Of a stretch of 64,000 nt of DNA, positions 28,305 to 36,706 are shown piece by piece. The notes beneath the pieces were generated by a model. It did no database searches. It saw nothing but the letters and a program-made list of their open reading frames with translations, and was not told the origin of the DNA. The position numbers and the translations under genes are program-made. Origin of the DNA: Paraburkholderia sprentiae WSM5005 (GTDB lineage: Bacteria > Pseudomonadota > Gammaproteobacteria > Burkholderiales > Burkholderiaceae); assembly GCF_001865575.2 (NCBI RefSeq), contig NZ_CP017561.2, positions 2,480,001 through 2,544,000 on the forward strand, read 5' to 3'. Within the stretch, counting starts at the first letter, position 1, and every line of letters begins with the position of its first letter.

Positions 28305-28316
28305 GATTCGCGAATC
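28305..28316. promoter_or_regulatory. 12-bp perfect palindrome GATTCGCGAATC
   Basis: A perfect palindrome 81 bases upstream of the divergent activator gene. It may be an operator for that gene; no regulator is assigned. Confidence 0.35.
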
Positions 28317-28661
28317 GCAAAACCCGAACGGCCATTCCATTCCGTGCGGACAGCTGATCCCCAAGAAAGCGGCGTGTGTGTTTGAGACGGCCTGATACGG
28401 GGCCTTTTTTAAACCGAAGCTGTTTTCGAGAGCTTACTATACGCGCGCCGCTTCGAAAACAATTATGCGAATTTAATCGATGGACCCCTTGCCCATCAAG
28501 GCTGAGCGGCCGATCACCATTTATTCAGCCGACAAATAAAAGATTAGTGGAAGCGCTTTTCGTGGCGTTCTCGCGACAGTAGTTCGTACCTCGCGGATTA
28601 ACGAATTACAGGTATTTTCTGCTGATCCGTTTCAGCGCCGCAACGTTTTCTCCCGATTCGG

Positions 28662-28678
28662 AACGCATTAGATGCGTT
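28662..28678. promoter_or_regulatory. dyad AACGCAT-N3-ATGCGTT, candidate activator site
   Basis: Seven-base inverted repeats separated by TAG, centred about 50 bases upstream of the -24 element of the sigma-54 promoter. A perfect palindrome CTGGCGCCAG follows at 28687-28696. Either could be an enhancer for one of the two flanking activators, although enhancers usually lie 80-150 bases upstream. Confidence 0.4.
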
Positions 28679-28719
28679 TCTGCTAGCTGGCGCCAGACGT
28701 ATCAATGGATTGCGAGCGA

Positions 28720-28735
28720 TGGCACGTGTTTCGCT
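28720..28735 (+). promoter_or_regulatory. sigma-54 promoter of the amyloid operon
   Basis: TGGCACG, four bases, then TCGCT. The invariant GG and GC are separated by exactly ten bases. The only deviation from the TGGCACG-N4-TTGCW consensus is C for T in the -12 element. Transcription would start near 28746, about 16 bases before the first gene's ATG and just upstream of its GGGAG ribosome site. Both neighbouring regulators carry the GAFTGA loop that contacts sigma-54. Confidence 0.78.
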
Positions 28736-28761
28736 AAATGGCCAGCACAGGGAGACACATC

Positions 28762-29238
28762 ATGCGACTCGCATTCCGCATCGATCTGATAAGCCGCCGC
28801 GCATCGTACTTCGCACTCTGCTCAGCCCTCGCATTCAGCGCACTTCCGGCGAGCGCCGGCACCTCCACAGCGCAGGCCGCCCCGGCGTCATCCGCCTCGC
28901 TGGCGGATTCCAGCGAGGCCGCCGTCCCCGCCTCCGCCAGCCTGCAAGCCACCACGCCGATTGCCGCGCAGGACGTCAGCCAGAGCACCGCCAAGGGGTG
29001 GAACCCGGCTGCCGATGCTGCATCGATGAACGATATTTCGCTCGACGACCAGGTGCTGTCGCGGCAACGCGGCGGCGCTGTCGGCATGTTGATGGTCGCC
29101 ACGACACCGCAACTCATGCAACACAGCGACAACCAGGTGACGTTGTGGGACGAGATCGCCCCGCCTTTGCCGCTGCCGGTGCCTGTCGACGCCGCGCGCG
29201 CCGCCCAAGGCAATCTCGCGACTTACCAGCGCAAGTAG
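28762..29238 (+). CDS. exported protein with double-glycine-like motif, first gene of amyloid operon
   Basis: 158 residues. The signal peptide is long (cleavage near ASAG, residue 33), followed by an Ala/Ser-rich linker to about residue 85. A compact conserved-looking block comes next: NDISLDDQVLSRQRGGAVGM (90-109). The tail is Pro-rich (APPLPLPVP). The LDDQVLSRQRGG stretch resembles the leader end of peptides processed by C39 peptidases and is matched by VGDDVLATQTGKYAGATM in the FapE-like protein of the same operon. Position suggests a FapA-like accessory role, but homology is not shown. ATG at 28762 follows GGGAG. Confidence 0.7.
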   Translation: MRLAFRIDLISRRASYFALCSALAFSALPASAGTSTAQAAPASSASLADSSEAAVPASASLQATTPIAAQDVSQSTAKGWNPAADAASMNDISLDDQVLSRQRGGAVGMLMVATTPQLMQHSDNQVTLWDEIAPPLPLPVPVDAARAAQGNLATYQRK

Positions 29239-29356
29239 CAGAACGAAGCAGCGAACAGACAGCACGCAACCAGGCAAGGCAGGACCGGTGGCCGCGCGCA
29301 ACGCAACGCGCCCCACGACGGCGGGACACAAGTAACAACAGAAAGGGGACCGGGAC

Positions 29357-29857
29357 ATGACTTCGCATCGCCACACACCGCGGGCCGCCTGCGCCCGCGC
29401 CGCCCTTCTCGCCAGCGTCCTCGTCACCATCTGCTTCGCGAGCCACGCGGATGCCGGGCAGCTCGCCAATCCGGGCGACATCATCGTCGAGCGCAGCGTC
29501 ACGCCGCGCGACGCGTTCGTCCCCGTGCCGCGCGACCAGGACCCGGTCGCGGTGCGCGCCACCACCTTCCCGGCCAACTCGTTCGATCCGACCATCGCGA
29601 CGCTCGTCGGCGATGCCGATCTGACGAACGCGCACGGCTCGAACGGCGTCGCCGCCGGCGGCGCGCTCGGCGGCACCGGCATGCAGGCCGTCACGCAGAT
29701 CCTGAGCGGCAAGCCGACCGGCAACACGATCCCGCTGAACTCGGGCGGCATCGGCGGACCAGCGGCGGGCGTCGGCGGCACGATCAGCTCGTCGGTGACG
29801 GGCGCGCTCGCGCCGCTGTCGAACGTGCTCGGCGGCGCGCTCGGAGCTCTGAAATGA
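29357..29857 (+). CDS. exported small protein, amyloid operon, unknown
   Basis: 166 residues with a signal peptide (cleavage near residue 32, after HADA). The N-terminal mature part (ANPGDIIVERSVTPRDAFVPVPRDQDP) is Pro/Arg/Asp-rich. The C-terminal half is Gly/Ala/Ser-rich and flexible (GGIGGPAAGVGGTISSSV). It lacks the amyloid-like repeat of the next two genes. The stop overlaps the next start by four bases (ATGA), so it is translationally coupled to the repeat protein. It may correspond to FapA by position; I cannot confirm that. Confidence 0.68.
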   Translation: MTSHRHTPRAACARAALLASVLVTICFASHADAGQLANPGDIIVERSVTPRDAFVPVPRDQDPVAVRATTFPANSFDPTIATLVGDADLTNAHGSNGVAAGGALGGTGMQAVTQILSGKPTGNTIPLNSGGIGGPAAGVGGTISSSVTGALAPLSNVLGGALGALK

Positions 29858-30522
29858 GCACGCTCCTTCGCCCCTCGCTGCAATCGCTGCAAGTCGCCTC
29901 GGCACGCCCGGCCCTGCGCGTATGCAGGTGCCTGTGCATTGGCGTCGCTGCGCTCGTCGCCGGCGCCGCGCACGCGCAGTCACAAGCGGTGCCGGTCGTC
30001 GGCGCGACCGCGACGATCGGCACCGCCGCGGGCATGGGCGTGACCGGCGCATTCGCGGTCAACCAAACGGCCGGCCTCGACAACGCGCAGGCGAATCAGA
30101 TCACGGTGACGAAGGGCGCGGCGGCCGGGAACGCGAACGCGAGCGTGCAAAGCACGGCGGTGGTCGCGAATGTGCCGCGCGCACAAGCGTCGATCGAAGC
30201 GAACGCATTGTCGAACACCTCCGGCGCGGTGCTGGTGAACCAGTCGGCCGGAGCAGGCAATCTGCAGCGCAACAGCACCGAGCTCGGGGCTGCGGCGCTC
30301 GGAGTCGAGACCGTCTCGGATGGGGAGCTTTCCGCGACGGCCCCGAAAAACGGCAGCCCGGGGCAATCCAGCGCGCTTCACGGCATGCGCGAGGCAAGCA
30401 TTTCCAGCGATGCCTTGCGCAACGCAAGCGGAATCGTGCAGATCAACCAGGCGGCCGGCGCCGGTAATGCCACGGCAAACAGTTTTGTGCTCCGTCCCCC
30501 GGCGGGCACTTTTTTTAACTGA
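29854..30522 (+). CDS. FapB-like amyloid repeat protein
   Basis: 222 residues with a signal peptide (about 1-42, ending AHAQ). Three imperfect repeats lie at about residues 64-85, 123-145 and 192-214. They share the pattern [ST]G-x(3)-[VI]NQ-x-AG-x(2)-N-x(3)-N: TGAFAVNQTAGLDNAQAN, SGAVLVNQSAGAGNLQRN and SGIVQINQAAGAGNATAN. Similar Asn/Gln/Gly repeats occur in Fap amyloid subunits of Pseudomonas, and the position before the larger repeat protein matches fapB. It is probably a minor subunit or nucleator secreted through the pore gene at 33682. Confidence 0.75.
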   Translation: MSTLLRPSLQSLQVASARPALRVCRCLCIGVAALVAGAAHAQSQAVPVVGATATIGTAAGMGVTGAFAVNQTAGLDNAQANQITVTKGAAAGNANASVQSTAVVANVPRAQASIEANALSNTSGAVLVNQSAGAGNLQRNSTELGAAALGVETVSDGELSATAPKNGSPGQSSALHGMREASISSDALRNASGIVQINQAAGAGNATANSFVLRPPAGTFFN

Positions 30523-30548
30523 CCACACCCAAAGTATCGGAGCGAATC

Positions 30549-31940
30549 ATGAAGCGCACTCTTATTGCAGCAGCCGTGCTCGTTACGGCATCGGGCAGCG
30601 TGCTCGCCGCATCGCCGAAGGCCTACCTGTTCAACTCGACGGCCGTCGGCGAGATGATCGGTGTCGAAGGCTTGGTCGGACTGTTCGGCTGTGTGCACGT
30701 GTCCAGCACGGCAGGCGCGGTGATCAACAACGACCAGTCGGTCAATGTGAACGCATCGCTCGTTCCGCAGGCGCAGACCTACACCACCGGCGCCGTGACC
30801 ACGACCCTCAACAACAGCAGGACGTCGGTCAGGGGCGCAGGCACGGCATTCGCGTTCACGACGCAAAACCATACGTCGTCGAGCTCCAGCTCGCAGGGCT
30901 TCGAAGCCTCCGGCGGCTACGCGTACGGCAGCCACAGCGCGAGCCTGACGGGCGGCGGCTATGAAACGAGCCAGCAGGCAGCCGGCATCGCGGGCAGCTT
31001 CTCGCACACGAGCCAGAACTCGGGCGGCCATCTGTCGGCGGGCGGTTCGATCGGCGGCAGCTACACCTATCAGGACCATAACGCGCTCTCGCACGGCAGC
31101 GGCTCGTTCAGCGCCCGCGGCGGCCTGCAGGCCGGGTATCGCGAATCGAGCTACTCGAATTCGTCGGGCGTCGCCGGCGGCTTCGAAGCGAGCGAGGCGT
31201 CCGGACAACACCGTACGTGGGGCTTCAGCGCGAGCGAAGGCTCCGGCTATGCGATGGTCGGCGAGCACTCGTCGGGCTACTCGCGCAGCCGCGCGTCGTC
31301 GACCGACTCGTATCGCGCCGCATGGGGCGTCGACGCGGGCATGTCGAGCACCGACGTGACGACCCGCGGTTCGATCACGCAACACATCGACAACCAGGCG
31401 GCCGGCACGCTGACCGCCACGACTGGCGCGAGCGCGGCCAACAACGTGTCGGGCAACCTCGGCATCAACATCGCCGAAGGCATCAGCAACGCGCAGAGCA
31501 ACGATGTGGCGCTCGCTTCGGTAGACATCGGCAACGTGTTCGGCAATGCGCAGGACTTCAACACGCAATCGTCGAGCGGCAACGCCCGGATCAATAACTT
31601 CAATCTGAACGCGTCGGTCGGCAACGGCTCGCTGTCGGGGGTGACGGGCAATGTCGGCGTCAACATCGCTTCGGGCATCGGCAACGTGCAGAACAACAGC
31701 CTCGCCGGCGCAGTGACGACGACCAACCCGCGCGAAGCGCTGACGACCGCGATGAATGCCACCGACAGCAACGCGCAAACCGCCGGCATGACGGTGCACG
31801 GGCAGTTCCAGGGCACGGCCAGCCTCGGCGCGAACACGTTGTACGGCGCGTCCGGCAACATCGGCGTGAACATTGCTGGCGGCGCGGGCAACCTGCAGCA
31901 CAACGGCCTTGCCATCGCGGCGCTGAACAGCGGCAAGTAA
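30549..31940 (+). CDS. FapC-like major amyloid subunit
   Basis: 463 residues. The signal peptide is residues 1-20. A long Ser/Gly/His/Tyr-rich low-complexity region spans residues 105-275. Three repeats follow at 301-318 (SGNLGINIAEGISNAQSN), 366-383 (TGNVGVNIASGIGNVQNN) and 435-452 (SGNIGVNIAGGAGNLQHN), spaced 65 and 69 residues apart. Size, composition and repeats fit a fibre-forming subunit such as FapC. There is a single Cys (residue 48), so the C-terminal CxxC described for Pseudomonas FapC is absent. It is located between the FapB-like and FapD-like genes, as in fap operons. Confidence 0.77.
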   Translation: MKRTLIAAAVLVTASGSVLAASPKAYLFNSTAVGEMIGVEGLVGLFGCVHVSSTAGAVINNDQSVNVNASLVPQAQTYTTGAVTTTLNNSRTSVRGAGTAFAFTTQNHTSSSSSSQGFEASGGYAYGSHSASLTGGGYETSQQAAGIAGSFSHTSQNSGGHLSAGGSIGGSYTYQDHNALSHGSGSFSARGGLQAGYRESSYSNSSGVAGGFEASEASGQHRTWGFSASEGSGYAMVGEHSSGYSRSRASSTDSYRAAWGVDAGMSSTDVTTRGSITQHIDNQAAGTLTATTGASAANNVSGNLGINIAEGISNAQSNDVALASVDIGNVFGNAQDFNTQSSSGNARINNFNLNASVGNGSLSGVTGNVGVNIASGIGNVQNNSLAGAVTTTNPREALTTAMNATDSNAQTAGMTVHGQFQGTASLGANTLYGASGNIGVNIAGGAGNLQHNGLAIAALNSGK

Positions 31941-32056
31941 GCCGACGACACGACGGCCGCCGGCAAGTAGAAGCAGCACGAAGGAAGCACAAAGCAGTCG
32001 GAAGGGCGCGCCGGCAGCCAGAGCAGCTGCCGGCGCGGATCGCGCAGGAGACCAGC

Positions 32057-32770
32057 ATGACCGGGTTCAAGGGGTTCCCGGCGCTACCGTTCGCGGTAGC
32101 GCTGGCAGGTTGCGCGCTGTGCGCGGATCACGCCGCCGCACAGTCGCGCATCGACACGTCCACTTTCGTCGGCGTGCCGTTGACGAAGACCGTCCGTTCG
32201 ATGAAGGACCTGCGCTACAACCACATCGTCAATCAGCAGTTCGACTACAGCTGCGGCGCGGCGGCGCTCGCCACCCTCCTGAAGTACGGCTACGGCATCG
32301 ATATTCCGGAGACCGAATTGATCGGCCGGATGATGGCCTTCTCGACGCCCGAAGTCGTCGTCAGCAACGGCTTTTCGATGCTCGACATGAAGCACTTCGT
32401 CCAGACCATCGGACTGCGCGGCCGCGGCTTTCGCGTCAACGTCGACGCGCTCCACCATCTGCAGATCCCCGTGATGGTCCTGATGAACATCGACGGCTAC
32501 GAGCATTTCGTGCTCGTCAAGCATGCGCAGGACGGCCGCGTGTTCATCGCGGACCCGGCGCTCGGCAATCGCATCGTGCTCGAAGAGGACTTCGCGAAGA
32601 CCTGGAACGGTCTCGTGTTCGCGGTCCTCGGCAAACCCTTCAGGGAGGATTCACCGCTGTTGCAAGACAACGAGTCGCTCGCGCTGAAGCTGCGCGCCGC
32701 TGCACTGGCGGCCGGCACCGCCGCGACTCCCTTTTTCGAGTACGGCTTGAACAAGGCAGACATGTTCTGA
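32057..32770 (+). CDS. FapD-like C39-fold peptidase
   Basis: 237 residues with a signal peptide ending near AAAQS (about residue 31). A C39 cysteine-peptidase domain follows: catalytic Cys in QFDYSCGAAALATLLKYGYG (near residue 67), His in YEHFVLVKHA (near 151) and Asp in FIADPALGNR (near 162). C39 enzymes normally cut bacteriocin precursors after GG and are fused to ABC exporters; this one is free and periplasmic, as FapD is in Pseudomonas. It lies seven bases before the FapE-like gene. The substrate may be the RGG-bearing protein at 28762 (inference). Confidence 0.86.
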   Translation: MTGFKGFPALPFAVALAGCALCADHAAAQSRIDTSTFVGVPLTKTVRSMKDLRYNHIVNQQFDYSCGAAALATLLKYGYGIDIPETELIGRMMAFSTPEVVVSNGFSMLDMKHFVQTIGLRGRGFRVNVDALHHLQIPVMVLMNIDGYEHFVLVKHAQDGRVFIADPALGNRIVLEEDFAKTWNGLVFAVLGKPFREDSPLLQDNESLALKLRAAALAAGTAATPFFEYGLNKADMF

Positions 32771-32777
32771 TCCCGCC

Positions 32778-33587
32778 ATGAAGTCACACTTCACACAGCT
32801 TGGGTTCGTGCTCTGCGCCATCGCATGCGGCGCTAGCGGCCTCGCCCAGGCTTCGGAGCCCGCCGCCTCGCCCGCGGCCACCGAACTTTCGATACCGTCC
32901 GCGCCAGGCGCGCCGCCCGTGCGGGTGCAGCTCGTCGGCGACGACGTGCTCGCGACCCAGACCGGCAAATACGCGGGCGCGACGATGATCTCCGGCTTCG
33001 TGCTGAACGTCATTTCGCAGTGGCAGTTGCCCAACGGCGCGAGCGCGCTCGCCCAAGGCTCGCTGAGCGCGGTGCACGATGGCAGCGGCCAGCTCACGCG
33101 CTCCGTCAGCACGTTCGCCCGGGTGAATGACGGCGCGCTTGGCCATGCGGGCGATTCGGGCGCCGATCCGAATGCCCTGGCGCGCGGCGGCCAGAGCATC
33201 GGCGTCAATGGCGTGTCGCAAGTCACCCAGGTCGCGGGCGATCGCAACAGCGGCATCAACTCCGCACTGATCGACTTCGACAACAACGCCGTGACGCTGA
33301 CGGGCTCCGCCAACGCACCGTCGGCATCGGCCAGCAATTCGACCGGCTCCGTAAAAGCCGGCATTTCGTTCGGCAGCAACGGCGTCAGCGTTGCGCTGCA
33401 GACACCCGCTGGGCTCGCCACCCAGACCATCGCGCCGAGCAACGGGCAGATCGCCCAGTTGCTGCAGATTGCAGGCAATAACCAGCAAGTCGCCAACGCC
33501 CTGCAACTGCATCTGCAAACCCAGCAGATGTCGGCTTCGATGCTTCGTCAGTCAGGCGTGTTACAGGCGCTGCAAAACAGGAGATAA
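32778..33587 (+). CDS. FapE-like exported protein
   Basis: 269 residues with a signal peptide ending near AQAS (about residue 26). Residues 53-82 (VGDDVLATQTGKYAGATM, then ISGFVLNVISQWQL) form a conserved-looking block that resembles the VLxxQxGG segment of the first gene of the operon. A diverged copy of the amyloid repeat is at about 143-165 (GVSQVTQVAGDRNSGINSA). The C-terminus is Gln-rich and helical. Gene order (after the C39 gene, before the pore gene) matches fapE, which encodes a minor fibre component. Confidence 0.73.
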   Translation: MKSHFTQLGFVLCAIACGASGLAQASEPAASPAATELSIPSAPGAPPVRVQLVGDDVLATQTGKYAGATMISGFVLNVISQWQLPNGASALAQGSLSAVHDGSGQLTRSVSTFARVNDGALGHAGDSGADPNALARGGQSIGVNGVSQVTQVAGDRNSGINSALIDFDNNAVTLTGSANAPSASASNSTGSVKAGISFGSNGVSVALQTPAGLATQTIAPSNGQIAQLLQIAGNNQQVANALQLHLQTQQMSASMLRQSGVLQALQNRR

Positions 33588-33681
33588 CGCGGCGGGCCGC
33601 CACCCGCCAGCTGCAGCACGAGCAGTAAAAAGACGGCCGCGCAAACAGCACCGCGCGGTTGGAACACCGGGGGAGCAAAAA

Positions 33682-35133
33682 ATGAAAAAAGTGTCATCGA
33701 CCAGGGCGCCGCGCATCGCCCTCGCGGCCATTCCGGCCGCCGCCATGCTATGGGCTGTTTCGCCATCGGCGAGCGCGCAGGCGCTCGCCGGTCAATCCGT
33801 GGAGGACCGTCTGAACACGCTGATGCGCGTGGTCGACGAGCAGCAGCGGCAAATCCATTCGCTCGAACGCCAGGTCACCGAACTCGAGATGGCGCAACGC
33901 GGACGCGGCGTGCCAGGCACCGGCGCCCCCGCCGGCAACGAAACGGTGGCCGAGCAGTCCGGCGCCGACGGCCTGCCGGTGCCGCTGCCGCCGCTCGCGC
34001 AGATTGCGCCAGGCGCGCCCGCGCCGACGGGCACCACCGGCACCGCGACCGGCGTGCCGGTCAAGCCGCCGACGCCGGACGGCGGCAACGCAGCCAGTGC
34101 CGGCGCCGGCGGCCTGCCCGCCGCCACCGACGGCAGCGGCGCGGTCGGCCAGACCCAGCGCGCGAGCGAGCCGGTGCGCACCCAGGCCGAGCAGGCGGTC
34201 GTGCAGCGCGAGCATGCGCCGCTCTTCGACCACAAACTGACGATGGACTTCGGCATCAGCGACACGTACTACGACCGTCGCCAGTTGCAGTTGTCGGGCT
34301 TCCTCGCGCTCGACGCGATATTCCTCGGCAACATCAACCTCGGCCAGACCAAGTCGCACCAGGTCATGGCCGACCTCGACACTCGCTACGGCGTGTCCGA
34401 CCGCATCAACGTCGACGTCGACGTGCCGTACGTATACCGGCGCAGCACCTTCATCGTCGGCGGCGCGGGCGGCGCGGCGAGCACGCTGTCGGACGCGACG
34501 GTGTCGAGTCACGACATCGGCGACGTGAACTTCGGCATCTACTACCAGTTCCTCAAGGAAACCAACGCGATGCCGGACGTGGTCGGCAGTCTGCGCGTGA
34601 AGGCGCCGACCGGCAGCTCGCCGTTCGGCCAGAAAGTCGTGCAGGTCGACGCGGACAACACCAACCTGGTCGCGCCGACCGAGCTGCCGACCGGCACCGG
34701 TTTCTGGAACATCACGGCGGGTCTGTCGGTGCTGAAGACGTACGACCCGGTCGTGCTGTTCGGCAGCGTTTCCTATACCTACAACCTCGCGCGTTCGTTC
34801 GCGGACATCTCGTCGGTGCAGGGCCAAACCGAACCGGCGACGGTCAAGCTCGGCGACATCGTGCAGTTCGGCGGCGGCGTCGCGCTCGCGTTCTCCGACA
34901 AGGATTCGGCCAGCGTGTCGTTCACGATGGCACTCGAACCGGAGTCGCAGACCAAGGCGCCGGGCGGTACCTATCAGAAAGTGCCGGGCAGTGAAACCAC
35001 GGCCGCGGCGATGAATTTTGGCCTGAATCACGTCGTGAACAAGCACCTGACCATCAATGGCTCGGTCTCGATCGGACTCACACCCGACGCACCGAACTTC
35101 GTGGTCGGCGTGCGCTTTCCGTACACCTTCTGA
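33682..35133 (+). CDS. FapF-like outer-membrane pore
   Basis: 483 residues. A signal peptide (about 1-32) is followed by a heptad-patterned coiled coil at about residues 40-72 (VEDRLNTLMRVVDEQQRQ). A Pro/Gly/Ala/Thr-rich linker runs to about 165. A beta barrel of alternating strands reaches the C-terminal Phe (RFPYTF), the usual outer-membrane assembly signal. This is the layout of FapF, a trimeric barrel whose periplasmic coiled coil gates amyloid secretion. Start ATG at 33682 follows GGGGGAGC. It ends 24 bases before the second sigma-54 activator gene. Confidence 0.8.
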   Translation: MKKVSSTRAPRIALAAIPAAAMLWAVSPSASAQALAGQSVEDRLNTLMRVVDEQQRQIHSLERQVTELEMAQRGRGVPGTGAPAGNETVAEQSGADGLPVPLPPLAQIAPGAPAPTGTTGTATGVPVKPPTPDGGNAASAGAGGLPAATDGSGAVGQTQRASEPVRTQAEQAVVQREHAPLFDHKLTMDFGISDTYYDRRQLQLSGFLALDAIFLGNINLGQTKSHQVMADLDTRYGVSDRINVDVDVPYVYRRSTFIVGGAGGAASTLSDATVSSHDIGDVNFGIYYQFLKETNAMPDVVGSLRVKAPTGSSPFGQKVVQVDADNTNLVAPTELPTGTGFWNITAGLSVLKTYDPVVLFGSVSYTYNLARSFADISSVQGQTEPATVKLGDIVQFGGGVALAFSDKDSASVSFTMALEPESQTKAPGGTYQKVPGSETTAAAMNFGLNHVVNKHLTINGSVSIGLTPDAPNFVVGVRFPYTF

Positions 35134-35157
35134 CGTGCCAACGATGCGAGGTCGAAC

Positions 35158-36636
35158 GTGCGTGAATCACCTCATATGACCCGTGAGACTTCCGTCGCGA
35201 CAGCGGGACCGCAGCTGTCGCTCGCGCTGCCGAAGCAGCGCGCCGCGGTGCGCGGCGTCGAGCGACAGCTGCTGTACGTCGCGCATACGCCCGACGAAAC
35301 GCTGATCGCGCATCTGAAAAGCCGTGGCTGGCCGGTCGCGGTCGCGCGCTCGGCGCACGAACTCGGGCGGCTCGTGAAGCCCGACATCGCGTGCGCGGGC
35401 GTCGTCGATCTGGCGAGCTTCGCGCCGCGCGACATCGGCGGGCTGGAGGCGAGCCTGCGTCAGCAGCAGGTCGGCTGGATCGCGCTCGCGACCGACGAGC
35501 GGCTCAACGATCCGCTCGTGCGACGCCTCGTGCGCCACTACTGCTTCGACTTCGTGAAGCCGCCCGTCGCGCACGCGACGATCGACTATCTGGCCGGCCA
35601 CGCGTTCGGCATGGTCACGCTGTGCGACCCGGAACTCACGCCGCCCGCCAGCGAAGCGGGCGACGAGGAAATGGTCGGCACCTGCGAGGCGATACAGCAG
35701 CTCTTTCGCACCATCCGCAAGGTCGCGAACACCGACGCAAGCGTGTTCATCGCGGGCGAATCGGGCACCGGCAAGGAGCTCACCGCGCTTGCGATCCACG
35801 AGCGCTCGCCGCGCCGCAAGGCGCCCTTCATGCCGATCAACTGCGGCGCGATTCCGCCGCATCTTCTGCAATCGGAACTGTTCGGCTACGAGCGCGGCGC
35901 GTTCACCGGCGCGAACCAGCGCAAGATCGGCCGGGTCGAGGCGGCCAACGGCGGCACGCTCTTTCTCGACGAGATCGGCGATCTGCCCCTCGAGAGCCAG
36001 GCGAGCCTGCTGCGCTTTTTGCAGGAAGGCAAGATCGAGCGGCTCGGCGGGCGCGAATCGATTCCGGTCGACGTGCGCATCATCTCGGCGACTCACGTCG
36101 ATCTCGACAGCGCAATGCGCGAAGGCCAGTTCCGCGCCGACCTGTTTCATCGCCTGTGCGTGCTGCGCGTCGACGCGCCGCCGCTGCGCGCGCGCGGCCG
36201 GGACATCGAGATTCTCGCGTATCACATCCTGCGCAAGTTCAAGACCGACAACGCGCGCAAGATTCGCGGCTTCACGCCGTCGGCGATCGAGGCGCTCTAC
36301 AACTACAGTTGGCCCGGCAACGTGCGCGAGTTGATCAACCGCGTGCGCCGCGCGATCGTGATGGCCGAGAACAAGCTGATCTCCGCCGACGATCTCGACC
36401 TCGCGCAGTACGCCGAGCAGCAGACGACGACGCTCAGCGAAGCGCGCGAAGCCGCCGAGAAACGCGCGATCGAGACGGCGCTGCTGCGCCATCGGCACCG
36501 CTTGAACGAGGCGGCGGCGGATCTGAACATTTCACGGGTGACGCTGTATCGGCTGATGGGCGTGCATGGCTTGCGCGACCAGGGTGGCGCCGACGACAAC
36601 GGAGCGCCCGCCGCGGACGGGCCGGCGCAGGGGTGA
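35158..36636 (+). CDS. sigma-54 activator with VpsR-like N-terminal domain (copy 2)
   Basis: 492 residues from GTG at 35158, with AGG about eight bases upstream; ATG at 35176 is possible. The design is the same as copy 1: a receiver-like domain with Asp84 in GVVDLAS, Walker A GESGTGKE near 202, GAFTGA near 249, Walker [10 protein letters not shown] near 269 and a C-terminal Fis-type helix. The AAA+ cores are almost identical over long stretches while the N-terminal domains have diverged, pointing to a duplication with changed input. It starts 24 bases after the pore gene, so it is probably in the operon and gives feedback regulation. Confidence 0.92.
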   Translation: MRESPHMTRETSVATAGPQLSLALPKQRAAVRGVERQLLYVAHTPDETLIAHLKSRGWPVAVARSAHELGRLVKPDIACAGVVDLASFAPRDIGGLEASLRQQQVGWIALATDERLNDPLVRRLVRHYCFDFVKPPVAHATIDYLAGHAFGMVTLCDPELTPPASEAGDEEMVGTCEAIQQLFRTIRKVANTDASVFIAGESGTGKELTALAIHERSPRRKAPFMPINCGAIPPHLLQSELFGYERGAFTGANQRKIGRVEAANGGTLFLDEIGDLPLESQASLLRFLQEGKIERLGGRESIPVDVRIISATHVDLDSAMREGQFRADLFHRLCVLRVDAPPLRARGRDIEILAYHILRKFKTDNARKIRGFTPSAIEALYNYSWPGNVRELINRVRRAIVMAENKLISADDLDLAQYAEQQTTTLSEAREAAEKRAIETALLRHRHRLNEAAADLNISRVTLYRLMGVHGLRDQGGADDNGAPAADGPAQG

Positions 36637-36706
36637 ACGGCGGCGCGCATCGGTGCGGATCGGCGCGTCGGGTAGAATCGTCCGATTGCCCTCCTCTTTC
36701 CATTCG

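Larger units (their letters stand above)
28225..28761. other. 537-base divergent regulatory region of the amyloid cluster
   Basis: This region lies between the divergent activator gene and the amyloid operon, and its central part (28400-28680) is more A/T-rich than the flanking genes. It holds a sigma-54 promoter (28720-28735), dyads at 28305-28316, 28662-28678 and 28687-28696, and a TATAGT -10-like hexamer on the minus strand (28436-28441) that could serve the activator gene. No further gene was seen. Confidence 0.7.

Noticed and set aside
28387..28412. GGCC..GGCC hairpin with T-run in the amyloid regulatory region, as a terminator
   Set aside because: Only a four-base stem, and it lies between divergent genes where no transcript needs stopping; left uncalled.
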